From Formosa sediminum (GTDB lineage: Bacteria; Bacteroidota; Bacteroidia; Flavobacteriales; Flavobacteriaceae), in assembly GCF_007197735.1 (NCBI RefSeq), contig NZ_CP041637.1:2823001-2887000 (forward strand): a stretch of DNA of 64,000 bases, written 5' to 3'. A program made the position numbers and the translations under genes. Shown one piece after another: positions 35,257 through 44,185 of this stretch (positions within the stretch are counted from its first letter, which is position 1; every line of letters begins with the position of its first letter). Under the pieces are notes generated by a model. That model did no database searches. It saw only the letters and a list, made by a program, of their open reading frames with translations, and was not told the origin of the DNA.

Positions 35257-36495
35257 TTATTCTACGATTATACCATTAATAATAACTGTATTAATTGAAT
35301 TATTCCCAAAAGCATAAGGCAAATAACTATAGTTTGGGATGTCTTCTGTAATTATAACATTTGCTTTTTTTCCACGCGTTATACTACCAAACATTTTATG
35401 GGCTCCCATTGCATAAGCTCCATTTATTGTGGCAGCATTAATGGCTTCTTCAGGAGTCATTTTCATTTTTATACATGCGGTACTTACTACAAAATTCATA
35501 TTACCACTTGGTGTTGTTCCTGGATTATAATCACTAGCTAACGCTAGCGGTAAACCGGAATCTATTATAGTACGCGCAGGAGTATAAGGAAGTCCTAAGA
35601 AAAAAGAACATGCTGGTAAAGCTACAGGCATGGTGTCGCTACCTTGTAATACGTTTACATCTTCAGGTCTCATAACCTCCAAATGGTCTACAGATCGAGC
35701 ATTGTGTTTTACACCTAAAGCAACACCACCAAAAGCATTAAATTGATTGACATGAAGTTTAGGTACTAAATTATGTGCTTTTCCAGCTTCTAAAATTCGG
35801 TCTGTATCTTCTAAACTAAAGTAACCGTCTTCACAATATACATCTATATATTTAGCTAATTGTGCTTTTGCTATTTCAGGAATAGTGGTGTTAATTAACT
35901 CGTCTACATAAGCCGTTTTATTGTTTTTATATTTTTTTGGAACAGCATGAGCTGCTAAAAATGTAGGGCGTACTAAAATATTAAAATCGTGTTTAAGACG
36001 TTTTATAACACGTAAAATTTTTAATTCAGATTCTAATGTTAAACCGTAACCTGATTTTATTTCAATAGCACCTGTACCCATTTTCATAACTTCGTGTAAA
36101 CGTTTTACAGATTGCTCATACAAATCGTCTTCACTTGTTTGTGCTAAAATTTCAGCAGAGTTTAATATACCACCACCTTTATTTGCTATATCTTCATAGG
36201 TTAAACCATTAATTCTATCTACAAATTCTTGCTCTCTATGTCCAGCATAAACTAAATGTGTATGTGAATCGCACCAAGCAGGTAATACAATTTTACCAGT
36301 TGCATCAATAGTTTTTTCAGCAATAATTCCACCAATATTTTTCATAGAACCATATTCAACTATAGTATCGTGTTCTATAAGAAGGTATGCATTTTCTAAG
36401 TACGGTAAAGTTTTCATTTCACTACCTGAAATTTTATAAATACCACGTGTTCTTGTTTGTAATAACTGCTTTATATTGGTAATAAGTATAGACAT
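35257..36495 (-). CDS. hutI: Imidazolonepropionase
   Basis: Hydrolyses 4-imidazolone-5-propionate to N-formimidoyl-L-glutamate in histidine degradation. 412 aa, normal length, amidohydrolase fold. Metal-binding HxH in WCDSHTHLVYAGHREQEF (about residues 74-91), the substrate loop INGLTYEDIANKGGGIL, IEIKSGYGLTLESELK, FLAAHAVP, and the metal Asp in ALASDYNPGTTPSGN. No hutH or hutU is in the window. The next step would be HutG, and the only nearby candidate is the degraded arginase-fold protein at 33152-34168. Confidence 0.95.
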   Translation of the reverse strand: MSILITNIKQLLQTRTRGIYKISGSEMKTLPYLENAYLLIEHDTIVEYGSMKNIGGIIAEKTIDATGKIVLPAWCDSHTHLVYAGHREQEFVDRINGLTYEDIANKGGGILNSAEILAQTSEDDLYEQSVKRLHEVMKMGTGAIEIKSGYGLTLESELKILRVIKRLKHDFNILVRPTFLAAHAVPKKYKNNKTAYVDELINTTIPEIAKAQLAKYIDVYCEDGYFSLEDTDRILEAGKAHNLVPKLHVNQFNAFGGVALGVKHNARSVDHLEVMRPEDVNVLQGSDTMPVALPACSFFLGLPYTPARTIIDSGLPLALASDYNPGTTPSGNMNFVVSTACIKMKMTPEEAINAATINGAYAMGAHKMFGSITRGKKANVIITEDIPNYSYLPYAFGNNSINTVIINGIIVE

Positions 36496-36820
36496 TTTTT
36501 AATGTATTTTAGACGTATAAATTTATGAAAATATTTTCACTTAGGGATGCCTAAAAGTGTATGGTTTATATAGGATTCTTATTTTAAGTATGTAAAAAAA
36601 ATAAATTTATAGAAAAATAGTGCTTTAAATAAAATACTAAGTAATACTATCTTAGTGTTTATTTGTAATAACTGTTAAAATATTAAGATTTTTTAAGTTG
36701 TAATCTGTTTCTTATAAATATTTTCCTAGCGTTATAATTTATTAAGTATTCTGTCGTTTAAAACAATTAGAAATTCATAAATTTAACTTTTACTAAAACC
36801 AAATATTTTGTTGGTATAAC
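36496..36820. other. 325-bp divergent intergenic region
   Basis: Gap between hutI (leftward) and a Crp-family gene (rightward). Strongly AT-rich, with no open frame, tRNA-like fold or strong inverted repeat that I can support. It presumably holds both promoters. Confidence 0.5.
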
Positions 36821-37393
36821 ATGATAGAAATTAGAGATTATATAGAATCTACAGTATCAATAAGCGATAAAGATTGGGACATATTTTCATCTAAACTTAA
36901 AACACGTACATTCAAGAAAAAAGAACGGATATTAAATGTTGGGGACACAGAAAATTATATATCTTTTATTGCCACTGGTGTGGCGAGATTTTTAATACCA
37001 CATGAAGATGAAGAGAAAGATGTAACTTTTGGATTTTGCTTTGAGAATGAATTTATTAGTGCTTATGATTCTTTTTTAACACAAAAACCATCTTTGTATG
37101 CTTTAGAAGCTTTAACAGATTTATCTATGTGGAGTGTATCTTATACAGATTTGCAAGAGGTTTATAAGAGTACAGAAGTAGGCAACCTTATTGGTAGATT
37201 ATCATCAGAACGGTTATTTTTAATTAAATCTAAACGCGAACAATCTTTATTAAACGAAACTGCAGAACAACGTTATATTAACTTATTTACAGAACGTCCA
37301 AACCTTATTAAAGACATACCTTTAAAATATATTGCATCTTATATTGGAGTAACTGCACAAGCTTTAAGTCGTATTAGAAAGCGTATTTCTTAA
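36821..37393 (+). CDS. Crp/Fnr-family transcriptional regulator
   Basis: 190-aa protein with an N-terminal cyclic-nucleotide-like beta-roll (about residues 15-120; KKKERILNVGDTENYISFIATGVARF) and a short C-terminal helix-turn-helix (IPLKYIASYIGVTAQALSRIRKRI). It lacks the Arg/Ser phosphate-binding residues of classic CRP, as is common in Bacteroidota members whose ligand is unknown, and has no Fnr-type Cys cluster. It lies 60 bp before a fatty acid desaturase gene on the same strand, a likely target. Confidence 0.9.
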   Translation: MIEIRDYIESTVSISDKDWDIFSSKLKTRTFKKKERILNVGDTENYISFIATGVARFLIPHEDEEKDVTFGFCFENEFISAYDSFLTQKPSLYALEALTDLSMWSVSYTDLQEVYKSTEVGNLIGRLSSERLFLIKSKREQSLLNETAEQRYINLFTERPNLIKDIPLKYIASYIGVTAQALSRIRKRIS

Positions 37394-37453
37394 CCCATGT
37401 TCATTTTATAATCGCATTTAATATAAGTTCTTTGTATTATAAAATTTTATCAA

Positions 37454-38212
37454 ATGGAAATTATAGTCTTTATGATTATTTTGTGGTATTCAGGCTTGTT
37501 TTTTCAAACTTTCTTTCTGCATAGATATGCCGCGCATCAAACTTATAAAATGTCTAGATTTGGAGAAAAAGTATGTTATGTACTAACCTGGATCTGTCAA
37601 GGTTCTAACTATTTAAGTGCTTATGGTTATGGTGTAATGCACAGAATGCATCATGCCTATGCAGATACAGAAAAAGATCCGCATTCCCCAAAATATGATA
37701 GTAATGTATTTTCAATGATGTGGAGGACAAAAAACATCTATCAAGATATTAATAAACAACGAATTGCTGTAGATGCAAAATTTACTAAAAATGTGCCTCA
37801 ATGGAAACGTTTTGATGATTTTGCGAGTTCGCGTATTTCTCGCTTAGTTTGGGCTTTTTTATATACCTTATTTTTTATATGTTTTGCTACAGCGTGGTGG
37901 CATTGGTTGTTTTTACCAATAGCATTTTTTATGGCACCCATACATGGTGTTATTATTAATTGGTTTGCTCACATATATGGATATGTAAATTTTAAAGTAA
38001 GTGATACTTCTAAAAATTTATTACCGTTTGATTTTTTAATGATGGGTGAAGGGTACCATAATAATCATCATAAATTTGGTGGTCGTGCTAATTTTGGAGG
38101 TGTACGTTGGTACGAATTGGATGTGACTTATTGTATTATGAAGGTGCTTGATGCATTGGGGTTTATTTCCATTAAAAAGAGTGCTTTGGCCCCTGTAAAA
38201 CGCGAAGTTTAA
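37454..38212 (+). CDS. Acyl-lipid / acyl-CoA desaturase
   Basis: 252-aa membrane di-iron desaturase. The three histidine boxes are HRYAAH (about residue 24), HRMHH (about 64) and HNNHH (about 200, in GEGYHNNHHKFGGR). Four or so hydrophobic helices lie between them. It introduces a double bond (probably delta-9) into fatty acyl chains, adjusting membrane fluidity. The Crp-family gene upstream may control it. It converges on a lipoprotein gene, with one base between stops. Confidence 0.92.
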   Translation: MEIIVFMIILWYSGLFFQTFFLHRYAAHQTYKMSRFGEKVCYVLTWICQGSNYLSAYGYGVMHRMHHAYADTEKDPHSPKYDSNVFSMMWRTKNIYQDINKQRIAVDAKFTKNVPQWKRFDDFASSRISRLVWAFLYTLFFICFATAWWHWLFLPIAFFMAPIHGVIINWFAHIYGYVNFKVSDTSKNLLPFDFLMMGEGYHNNHHKFGGRANFGGVRWYELDVTYCIMKVLDALGFISIKKSALAPVKREV

Positions 38213-38213
38213 A

Positions 38214-38852
38214 TTAATAATTATAATTACGATATATACGTAATAAACTATCGGAAACTGTGTAATGTTGTTCTAATATTACACAGTTTTTGTTTTTCTC
38301 TTTTTTTAAACATGTTACATGTATAGTCTCTATTAGTGTTCCAGAACGATCTTCCACTGTAATACTACTAAGTTCGCGGTTATCGTAATTATAATTATAA
38401 GTATTAAAGCTTGTAAAATTATCTACACGTTTTAAAATCCTCCCATCTTTACTATAAAACATAATTTTTTCATTTTGTTTATGTTTTTTTTGAGAATAAC
38501 AACTTATACGTTCTCTGTGGTTTGTTTTCCAACGGGTTTTACAATAATAATTGGGTAAATCTGGAAAAGTCTGCTTGGTAAAAAATAGTTTTTTTTCTGT
38601 AGTTTGAATAGTGTCTAATGTTGCATTTAAGGTGACAGAATAGTTTACTCGTCCTTGTTTTGTGAATTCTAAATATTGTTTTTTTAGTAAAGAAGAATCT
38701 TTAGAACTCTCGAATACAAAAGTACTAACAGTCATGTTTTTTATACCTGCTTGTAATTGATGCTTCTTTACGTAAGGTACAGAAGTACACGATTGCACTG
38801 CTATTAATATTCCACTTAAAATTAGAAAATATGCTAACCTATTAATTCTCAT
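38214..38852 (-). CDS. Hypothetical lipoprotein
   Basis: 212 aa. Lipoprotein signal MRINRLAYFLILSGILIAVQSC with Cys at residue 22. The rest is basic and rich in Tyr, Asn and Lys, with repeated short strands (RVDNFTSFNTYNYNYDNREL) reminiscent of YD-type or MORN-type beta structure, and four further Cys. I do not recognise a family. It lies convergent to the desaturase and divergent from marC. Confidence 0.72.
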   Translation of the reverse strand: MRINRLAYFLILSGILIAVQSCTSVPYVKKHQLQAGIKNMTVSTFVFESSKDSSLLKKQYLEFTKQGRVNYSVTLNATLDTIQTTEKKLFFTKQTFPDLPNYYCKTRWKTNHRERISCYSQKKHKQNEKIMFYSKDGRILKRVDNFTSFNTYNYNYDNRELSSITVEDRSGTLIETIHVTCLKKEKNKNCVILEQHYTVSDSLLRIYRNYNY

Positions 38853-38988
38853 GCTTATAAAGATAAACTATTTTTTCTATTAACAATTTATAGTAATTAA
38901 AGTTCTTAATTTCATTTTCAATTCACAATTACTTAAACCCTAACTAACCTACAATAATTTAAAATGAAGTGTATTTGCAGAAAAAACA

Positions 38989-39621
38989 ATGGAATTATTT
39001 TTATCTGCTTTTGGTGCATTATTTTCAATTATAAATCCTTTAGGTACAGTACCTGTATTTGTAGGATTATCATCAGAAAACACAAAAAAAGAACGTGCAG
39101 TTATAGCATTTTGGACAGCTATAAATGCTTTTATTATTTTACTATTATCCTTCTTTGCTGGTAAATATATATTGTCTTTTTTTGGTATAAGTATTGATGC
39201 GTTAAAAATTGCTGGCGGTCTTATAATAGCATCTTCGGGTTTTGCTTTATTAACAGGTAAATTTGCAGAACATAAAGGGATGAAACGAAAACGTGTTGAA
39301 GAAGATATACATAATAGAAATGAAATTAGTCTTACACCTTTAGCAATACCAATGTTAGCTGGTCCTGGAACAATATCCTTGTTAATTACTTACAATCAGG
39401 AATATTCAGATTTAGAAGATAAATTAATTATTATAAGTGCTTTAATATTTACTACAATTTGTATTTATCTAATTTTAAAGAGTTCGTATTTAATCGTAAA
39501 ATTTTTAGGTGCATCTGGTATTAATGCTTTGTCTCGAATTATCGGATTTATTGTTATAGCTATAGGTATTGAATATATAATTTCGTCTTTAGTAAATATA
39601 ATTTCGCTTATCGAGATATAA
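38989..39621 (+). CDS. MarC-family integral membrane protein
   Basis: 210 aa with six predicted helices. Family signature at the N-terminus (LSAFGALFSIINPLGTVPVFVGL) and in the middle (ISLTPLAIPMLAGPGTISLLITY), the inverted-repeat arrangement of MarC/YchE proteins. Once thought linked to multiple antibiotic resistance, the family has no firm transport substrate. Probably monocistronic. Confidence 0.92.
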   Translation: MELFLSAFGALFSIINPLGTVPVFVGLSSENTKKERAVIAFWTAINAFIILLLSFFAGKYILSFFGISIDALKIAGGLIIASSGFALLTGKFAEHKGMKRKRVEEDIHNRNEISLTPLAIPMLAGPGTISLLITYNQEYSDLEDKLIIISALIFTTICIYLILKSSYLIVKFLGASGINALSRIIGFIVIAIGIEYIISSLVNIISLIEI

Positions 39622-39692
39622 CTAATTGTGGTGATGTGTTTTAGTGTTGTTGTTTCAAAAGAGAAATTTAAAAATAGTAAATACAGTAACTT

Positions 39693-40916
39693 TTAACTTC
39701 TTTTTAAATTAAATTTTCGGAAGAGTCGTTGGCGTTTTAAATATATAAAAGTAAAGAGGCCTAAGCTTCCACATACTGAAAAACCAGTAAATAGAGGTAA
39801 AGCAGTATGTGTTACATAGCTTCCTATAAAGGTAGCAATAGGAATGGCAACAACAGTCGCTATAAAACCTGTTAAGGCAGCTCCAATACCTGCTATATGG
39901 CCAATAGGTTCCATGGCAATAGCTCTTAAATTTCCAAATAGAAAACCTAAAGTAAAAAACTGTGCTGCTAAAAATGGTACTAAAACATACAGACTAGGAT
40001 TTGATGTATTCCAAAATAATACCATATAAGTTGTAGAAATTAAGCTAAAAGCAGCTAACGATGTAAATGCTAATCTTCGCATACCAAACCGAACTACAAG
40101 CGTACCATTTAATAATGTAGAAATTCCGATAGATATTGCTAGACCAGCAAATACATATGGGAATTGTTCCCCAATTTTATACTGATCTATAAAAATATGG
40201 TGGGCAGAACTTAAATATACCATAAATGACCCTGTAATAAACCCAGAAAGTACAGTAAAAATCATAGCTTCTTTATATCGAATTAATTCGCTAAATCCGT
40301 TTATAAAGACATGTTTATTAAATGGTATTTTAAATTCTGGATGTAAAGTTTCAGGTTGGCGTTTCCAAAACCATATACTTACAACTATTGCAAAAAATAA
40401 TTGAGTATAAAATATGGTTTGCCAATTAAAATGGTTTAAAATAAATTGGCCTAATGCAGGGGCAATTACAGGAACCAAAATAAAGAAAGCAGTTACAAAA
40501 GACATCATTCTGGCCATATAATTCCCTCTATGTGAATCTCTAATTATAGATATGCAAATTGTTCTAGGAGCTGCAAGTCCGATACCCTGCAAAATACGAC
40601 CTACTAACATAAGTTCTAAACTTTTTGCGTTTATACAAATTATACTAGCTATAATAAATATACTAAAACCCACATACATTAAAGGTTTTCTTCCAAAACT
40701 ATCAGAAAGCGGACCTAAAATTAATTGGCCAATACCAAAGCCTAAAAAAATCATAGTCACTAAAGATTGTAAATCTGTACTGTTTTGATTTCCAATAGCT
40801 ATACCAATATCTGGAAAGGCGGGTAGTAAGGCATCTATTGATAATGCAACTATAGACATTAGGGATGCCATAAGTGCTATAAACTCAAAATGATTTTTCT
40901 TTTTGTCTTTTTGCAT
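39693..40916 (-). CDS. MFS multidrug exporter, Bcr/CflA type
   Basis: 407-aa permease with twelve helices. Typical Bcr/CflA features: IDALLPAFPDIGIAIG in helix 1, the LGPLSDSFGRKPLMYVG motif A in loop 2-3, and GRILQGIGLAAPRTICISIIRD in helix 4-5. The start at 40916 is only 4 bp after a -7 box on this strand, so translation may be leaderless; a downstream Met at about residue 16 lies too deep in helix 1. Drug substrates cannot be read from sequence. Confidence 0.92.
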   Translation of the reverse strand: MQKDKKKNHFEFIALMASLMSIVALSIDALLPAFPDIGIAIGNQNSTDLQSLVTMIFLGFGIGQLILGPLSDSFGRKPLMYVGFSIFIIASIICINAKSLELMLVGRILQGIGLAAPRTICISIIRDSHRGNYMARMMSFVTAFFILVPVIAPALGQFILNHFNWQTIFYTQLFFAIVVSIWFWKRQPETLHPEFKIPFNKHVFINGFSELIRYKEAMIFTVLSGFITGSFMVYLSSAHHIFIDQYKIGEQFPYVFAGLAISIGISTLLNGTLVVRFGMRRLAFTSLAAFSLISTTYMVLFWNTSNPSLYVLVPFLAAQFFTLGFLFGNLRAIAMEPIGHIAGIGAALTGFIATVVAIPIATFIGSYVTHTALPLFTGFSVCGSLGLFTFIYLKRQRLFRKFNLKRS

Positions 40917-40920
40917 CGCA

Positions 40921-40928
40921 CAAAAATA
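40921..40928 (-). promoter_or_regulatory. Candidate -7 box (TATTTTTG) abutting the MFS exporter start
   Basis: On the minus strand an exact TAnnTTTG ends 4 bp before the ATG, an arrangement like that in front of the CvfB-like gene. Confidence 0.4.
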
Positions 40929-40992
40929 CTATTTCCTTATAGATATGCTGTGTTTTTTAGTGTTATAAATCAGGTATTAATAAATCCATAAT

Positions 40993-41025
40993 AAAACACC
41001 TTATTCAATAAGAATAAGGTGTTTT
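40993..41025 (-). terminator. Hairpin after the aldo/keto reductase gene
   Basis: Perfect 14-bp stem AAAACACCTTATTC with its complement and a 5-nt loop. It lies 78 bp past the reductase stop and upstream of the MFS exporter on the same strand. The T-run is only four bases. Confidence 0.65.
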
Positions 41026-41102
41026 AAGGTTAAATATCTAGGTTGCTATTTAAAGATTCTAAAGGTTTAAAATAGCACGTACTTTAGCTCATGCATTAAA
41101 GC

Positions 41103-42098
41103 TTAAACATCTAATTTTACTTTTTCTAATGCTTTATTTATAAATTGTAATTCATCAGTAGTTAATTTTACATCAATACTTTTAGCATTAGAAATAGATT
41201 GTTCAGCATTTCTTGCACCAGCTAAGGCAATAGTTATACCTGGTTGCTCAATTGTCCATCGTAAAACCAATTGAGAAAGTGACGCATTTTTAGCTTCAGC
41301 TAGAGGTTTTAGTTTATCTAAAAACTCTGCCGTTTGTTTTATATTTTCATCTTTAAAAAAGGCTAATCCTTTTCTATGGTCGCCTTCAGCAAAAACATGG
41401 CCGGCTTTCATTTTTCCAGTTAATAAACCACGTTGTAACGGACTATAGGCTAAGATAGACATGTTATGTTCTAAAGTATAGGGAACCAGATCTGTCTCTA
41501 TACCACGATTAACCATACTATAAGGCACTTGATTTGAAATGACATCTACATATGTATTGGCTTCTTTTAATTGGTCTACACTGTAATTACATACACCCGC
41601 ATATCTTACCTTACCATCTTTTATTAACTGTGCTACAGCTTCCATACTTTCTTGAATTTCTGTAGTAACATCTGGCCAATGTATTTGGTATAAATCTATA
41701 TAATCTGTACCTAAACGTTTTAAGCTATCTTCACATTCTTTAATGATACTTTTTTTACTTGCATTTTTATAAATGGAAATGTCTTTACCATTGTTATCTT
41801 TAGAGTTCACATAAAATTCACCATCAGTTGCATCCCAACGTAAACCATATTTTGTAACTAATTGTACTTGATCTCTTGGAAGTTCCTTAATGGCTTCTCC
41901 AACTATTTTTTCACTATGTCCCATTCCGTAAATAGGTGCAGTATCTATACTAGTAACGCCATAATCAAACGCAGATTGAATGGCTTTAGCGGCATCATTT
42001 TGCTCAGTGCCTCCCCACATCCAACCCCCGGCTGCCCATGCTCCAAAAGTAATTGCTGATAATTTTAAATCTGATGTTCCTAATGTTCTATATTCCAT
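41103..42098 (-). CDS. Aldo/keto reductase
   Basis: 331-aa NADPH-dependent TIM-barrel oxidoreductase. Catalytic tetrad readable: Asp and Tyr in SIDTAPIYGMGHSE (about residues 51-60), Lys in QLVTKYGLRWD (about 84) and His in YQIHWPD (about 138). The C-terminal ALAGARNAEQSISNAKSI segment binds the cofactor phosphate. It resembles the AKR11/12-type general stress reductases. Substrate not readable. Divergent from the ABC exporter gene. Confidence 0.92.
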   Translation of the reverse strand: MEYRTLGTSDLKLSAITFGAWAAGGWMWGGTEQNDAAKAIQSAFDYGVTSIDTAPIYGMGHSEKIVGEAIKELPRDQVQLVTKYGLRWDATDGEFYVNSKDNNGKDISIYKNASKKSIIKECEDSLKRLGTDYIDLYQIHWPDVTTEIQESMEAVAQLIKDGKVRYAGVCNYSVDQLKEANTYVDVISNQVPYSMVNRGIETDLVPYTLEHNMSILAYSPLQRGLLTGKMKAGHVFAEGDHRKGLAFFKDENIKQTAEFLDKLKPLAEAKNASLSQLVLRWTIEQPGITIALAGARNAEQSISNAKSIDVKLTTDELQFINKALEKVKLDV

Positions 42099-42238
42099 AA
42101 TGTATATGTTATTTAGTCTGATAAATTTACGGATAACAATACAGAACAGAAACTCTTTTAAACTCTATTAACATTATTTACTTTATAATTCATCATAGTT
42201 TATCAGGTAGAATTATATTTACCATTTAAATTTAAGTT

Positions 42239-44011
42239 ATGAGACATCACAGACATCCCGATATGCCACAATCTAAAAAAGCTTCTAAAGTGAGTATGGC
42301 ACAAGCTTTTAAAACAATTATATGGCCCCGAAGAAACTTAGTATTTATTGGGTTAATTTTAATTGTGGTTAGCCGTTTAGCGAGTTTGGTATTACCTTGG
42401 AAGAGTAAAGTATTGTTAGACGATGTTATTCCAAATAAAGATTATAGTCAATTATATAGCTTATTAGCTATTGTTGGAGGCGCTATACTTGTACAAGCCA
42501 TAACATCTTTTTTATTGACTAAAATATTAAGTGTACAAGCGCAATATTTAATCTCAGAACTACGAGCAAAAGTTCAGAAAAAAGTATTGTCGTTACCAAT
42601 TAGTTTTTTTGATAATACAAAGTCTGGCGTATTAGTCTCAAGAATAATGACAGATGTTGAAGGTGTTAGAAACTTAATTGGCACAGGATTAGTACAATTA
42701 GTAGGAGGAACCTTTACAGCAGTTATATCCCTAGTATTATTAATAAGAATAAGCCCCTCAATGACCCTCTTTGTGTTAGTACCTATTGCTATTTTTGGGG
42801 TGTTAGCTTTAAAAGCTTTTAAATATATACGTCCTATTTTTAGAAAACGTGGCGTAATAAATGCAGAAGTTACAGGCCGATTAACTGAAACACTTGCAGG
42901 AGTTCGAGTTATTAAAGCTTTTAATGCAGAAGATCAAGAACATAAAGCTTTTGAAACTGGTGTAGATAAATTATTTCAGAACGTTAAAAAAAGTTTAACA
43001 GCAACTGCTGTAATGACCAGCTCGTCTACATTTTTATTAGGTATAGCATCTACAGGAATTATGGGTATTGGTGGGTATAAAATCATGCAAGGCGAATTAA
43101 CTATTGGAGATTTTATGTTCTTTACGCTCCTTTTAGGTTTTATGATAGCGCCTATAGTACAAATGAGTAATATAGGGAGCCAATTAACAGAAGCTTTGGC
43201 AGGATTAGATCGTACCGAAGAACTTATGAATATGCAAGCAGAGGAAGACGACGAAAGTCGTACGCTTGAGATTGAAAACATGAAAGGAGATTTGGTGTTT
43301 AATGATGTCTCTTTTGCTTATGAAGCTGGTAAAAACGTACTACATAATATTAGTTTTAATGCACCTTCAGGTTCTGTTACAGCTTTAGTAGGAAGTTCTG
43401 GTTCTGGAAAATCTACAATTGCAAGTTTATCTGCCACGTTTTTAAATCCTCAATCCGGATATGTAGCTGTAGATGGTTACAATTTGTCTAAAGTTAAATT
43501 ACAAAGTTTTAGAAAACATTTAGGTGTGGTACTTCAAGATGAATTTTTATTTGAAGGGACTATTCGAGATAATATTATGTTTCCTAGACCAAATGCTACC
43601 GAAAAAGAATTGTTACAAGCTGTAAATTCTGCTTATGTAAATGAATTCACAGACCGATTTGAGAATGGTTTAGATACTTTAATAGGCGAGCGTGGTGTAA
43701 AATTATCTGGAGGTCAACGTCAACGAATCGCTATTGCACGTGCCATTTTAGCCAATCCAAAAGTGATTATTTTAGATGAAGCCACTTCAAACTTAGATAC
43801 GGAAAGTGAAGGTTATATTCAAAAAAGTTTAAATACCTTAACTAAAGATCGTACTACAATTGTTATTGCTCACCGCTTAAGTACTATCCGAAAAGCAGAT
43901 CAGATTTTAGTTATTGAAGAAGGAAAAATTAAAGAACGTGGCACTCACGACGAGCTTATTGCAGCCCAAGGCCGATACTATGACTTGTATACTTTTCAAG
44001 CAAAAATATAA
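42239..44011 (+). CDS. ABC exporter, fused permease and ATPase (MsbA/MDR-like)
   Basis: 590-aa half-transporter that dimerises. Six membrane helices (about residues 30-310), then a nucleotide-binding domain: Walker A VGSSGSGKST (about residue 386), Q-loop VVLQDEFLFEG, signature LSGGQRQR, Walker B VIILDEATSNLD and switch His in IAHRLST. An N-terminal MRHHRHPDMP stretch is His-rich. Lipid or drug flipping are the usual roles. It lies 174 bp before the exported dikinase-like gene on the same strand, so a link is possible but not shown. Confidence 0.92.
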   Translation: MRHHRHPDMPQSKKASKVSMAQAFKTIIWPRRNLVFIGLILIVVSRLASLVLPWKSKVLLDDVIPNKDYSQLYSLLAIVGGAILVQAITSFLLTKILSVQAQYLISELRAKVQKKVLSLPISFFDNTKSGVLVSRIMTDVEGVRNLIGTGLVQLVGGTFTAVISLVLLIRISPSMTLFVLVPIAIFGVLALKAFKYIRPIFRKRGVINAEVTGRLTETLAGVRVIKAFNAEDQEHKAFETGVDKLFQNVKKSLTATAVMTSSSTFLLGIASTGIMGIGGYKIMQGELTIGDFMFFTLLLGFMIAPIVQMSNIGSQLTEALAGLDRTEELMNMQAEEDDESRTLEIENMKGDLVFNDVSFAYEAGKNVLHNISFNAPSGSVTALVGSSGSGKSTIASLSATFLNPQSGYVAVDGYNLSKVKLQSFRKHLGVVLQDEFLFEGTIRDNIMFPRPNATEKELLQAVNSAYVNEFTDRFENGLDTLIGERGVKLSGGQRQRIAIARAILANPKVIILDEATSNLDTESEGYIQKSLNTLTKDRTTIVIAHRLSTIRKADQILVIEEGKIKERGTHDELIAAQGRYYDLYTFQAKI

Positions 44012-44185
44012 TTTTACAATAATTTAAAAGACTTGATATTAAGCTTTTTAAAGCAGAGTATGTTTGAATTTTCAGTTTTTAATATTTATAAAAATAAAGT
44101 TGTTTTTTAATGGTATAATAGTTTTTTGCACGTATAATTATATATATTAGTAAGGTGTTATTTTATATAAAAACGCTTCATAAAA

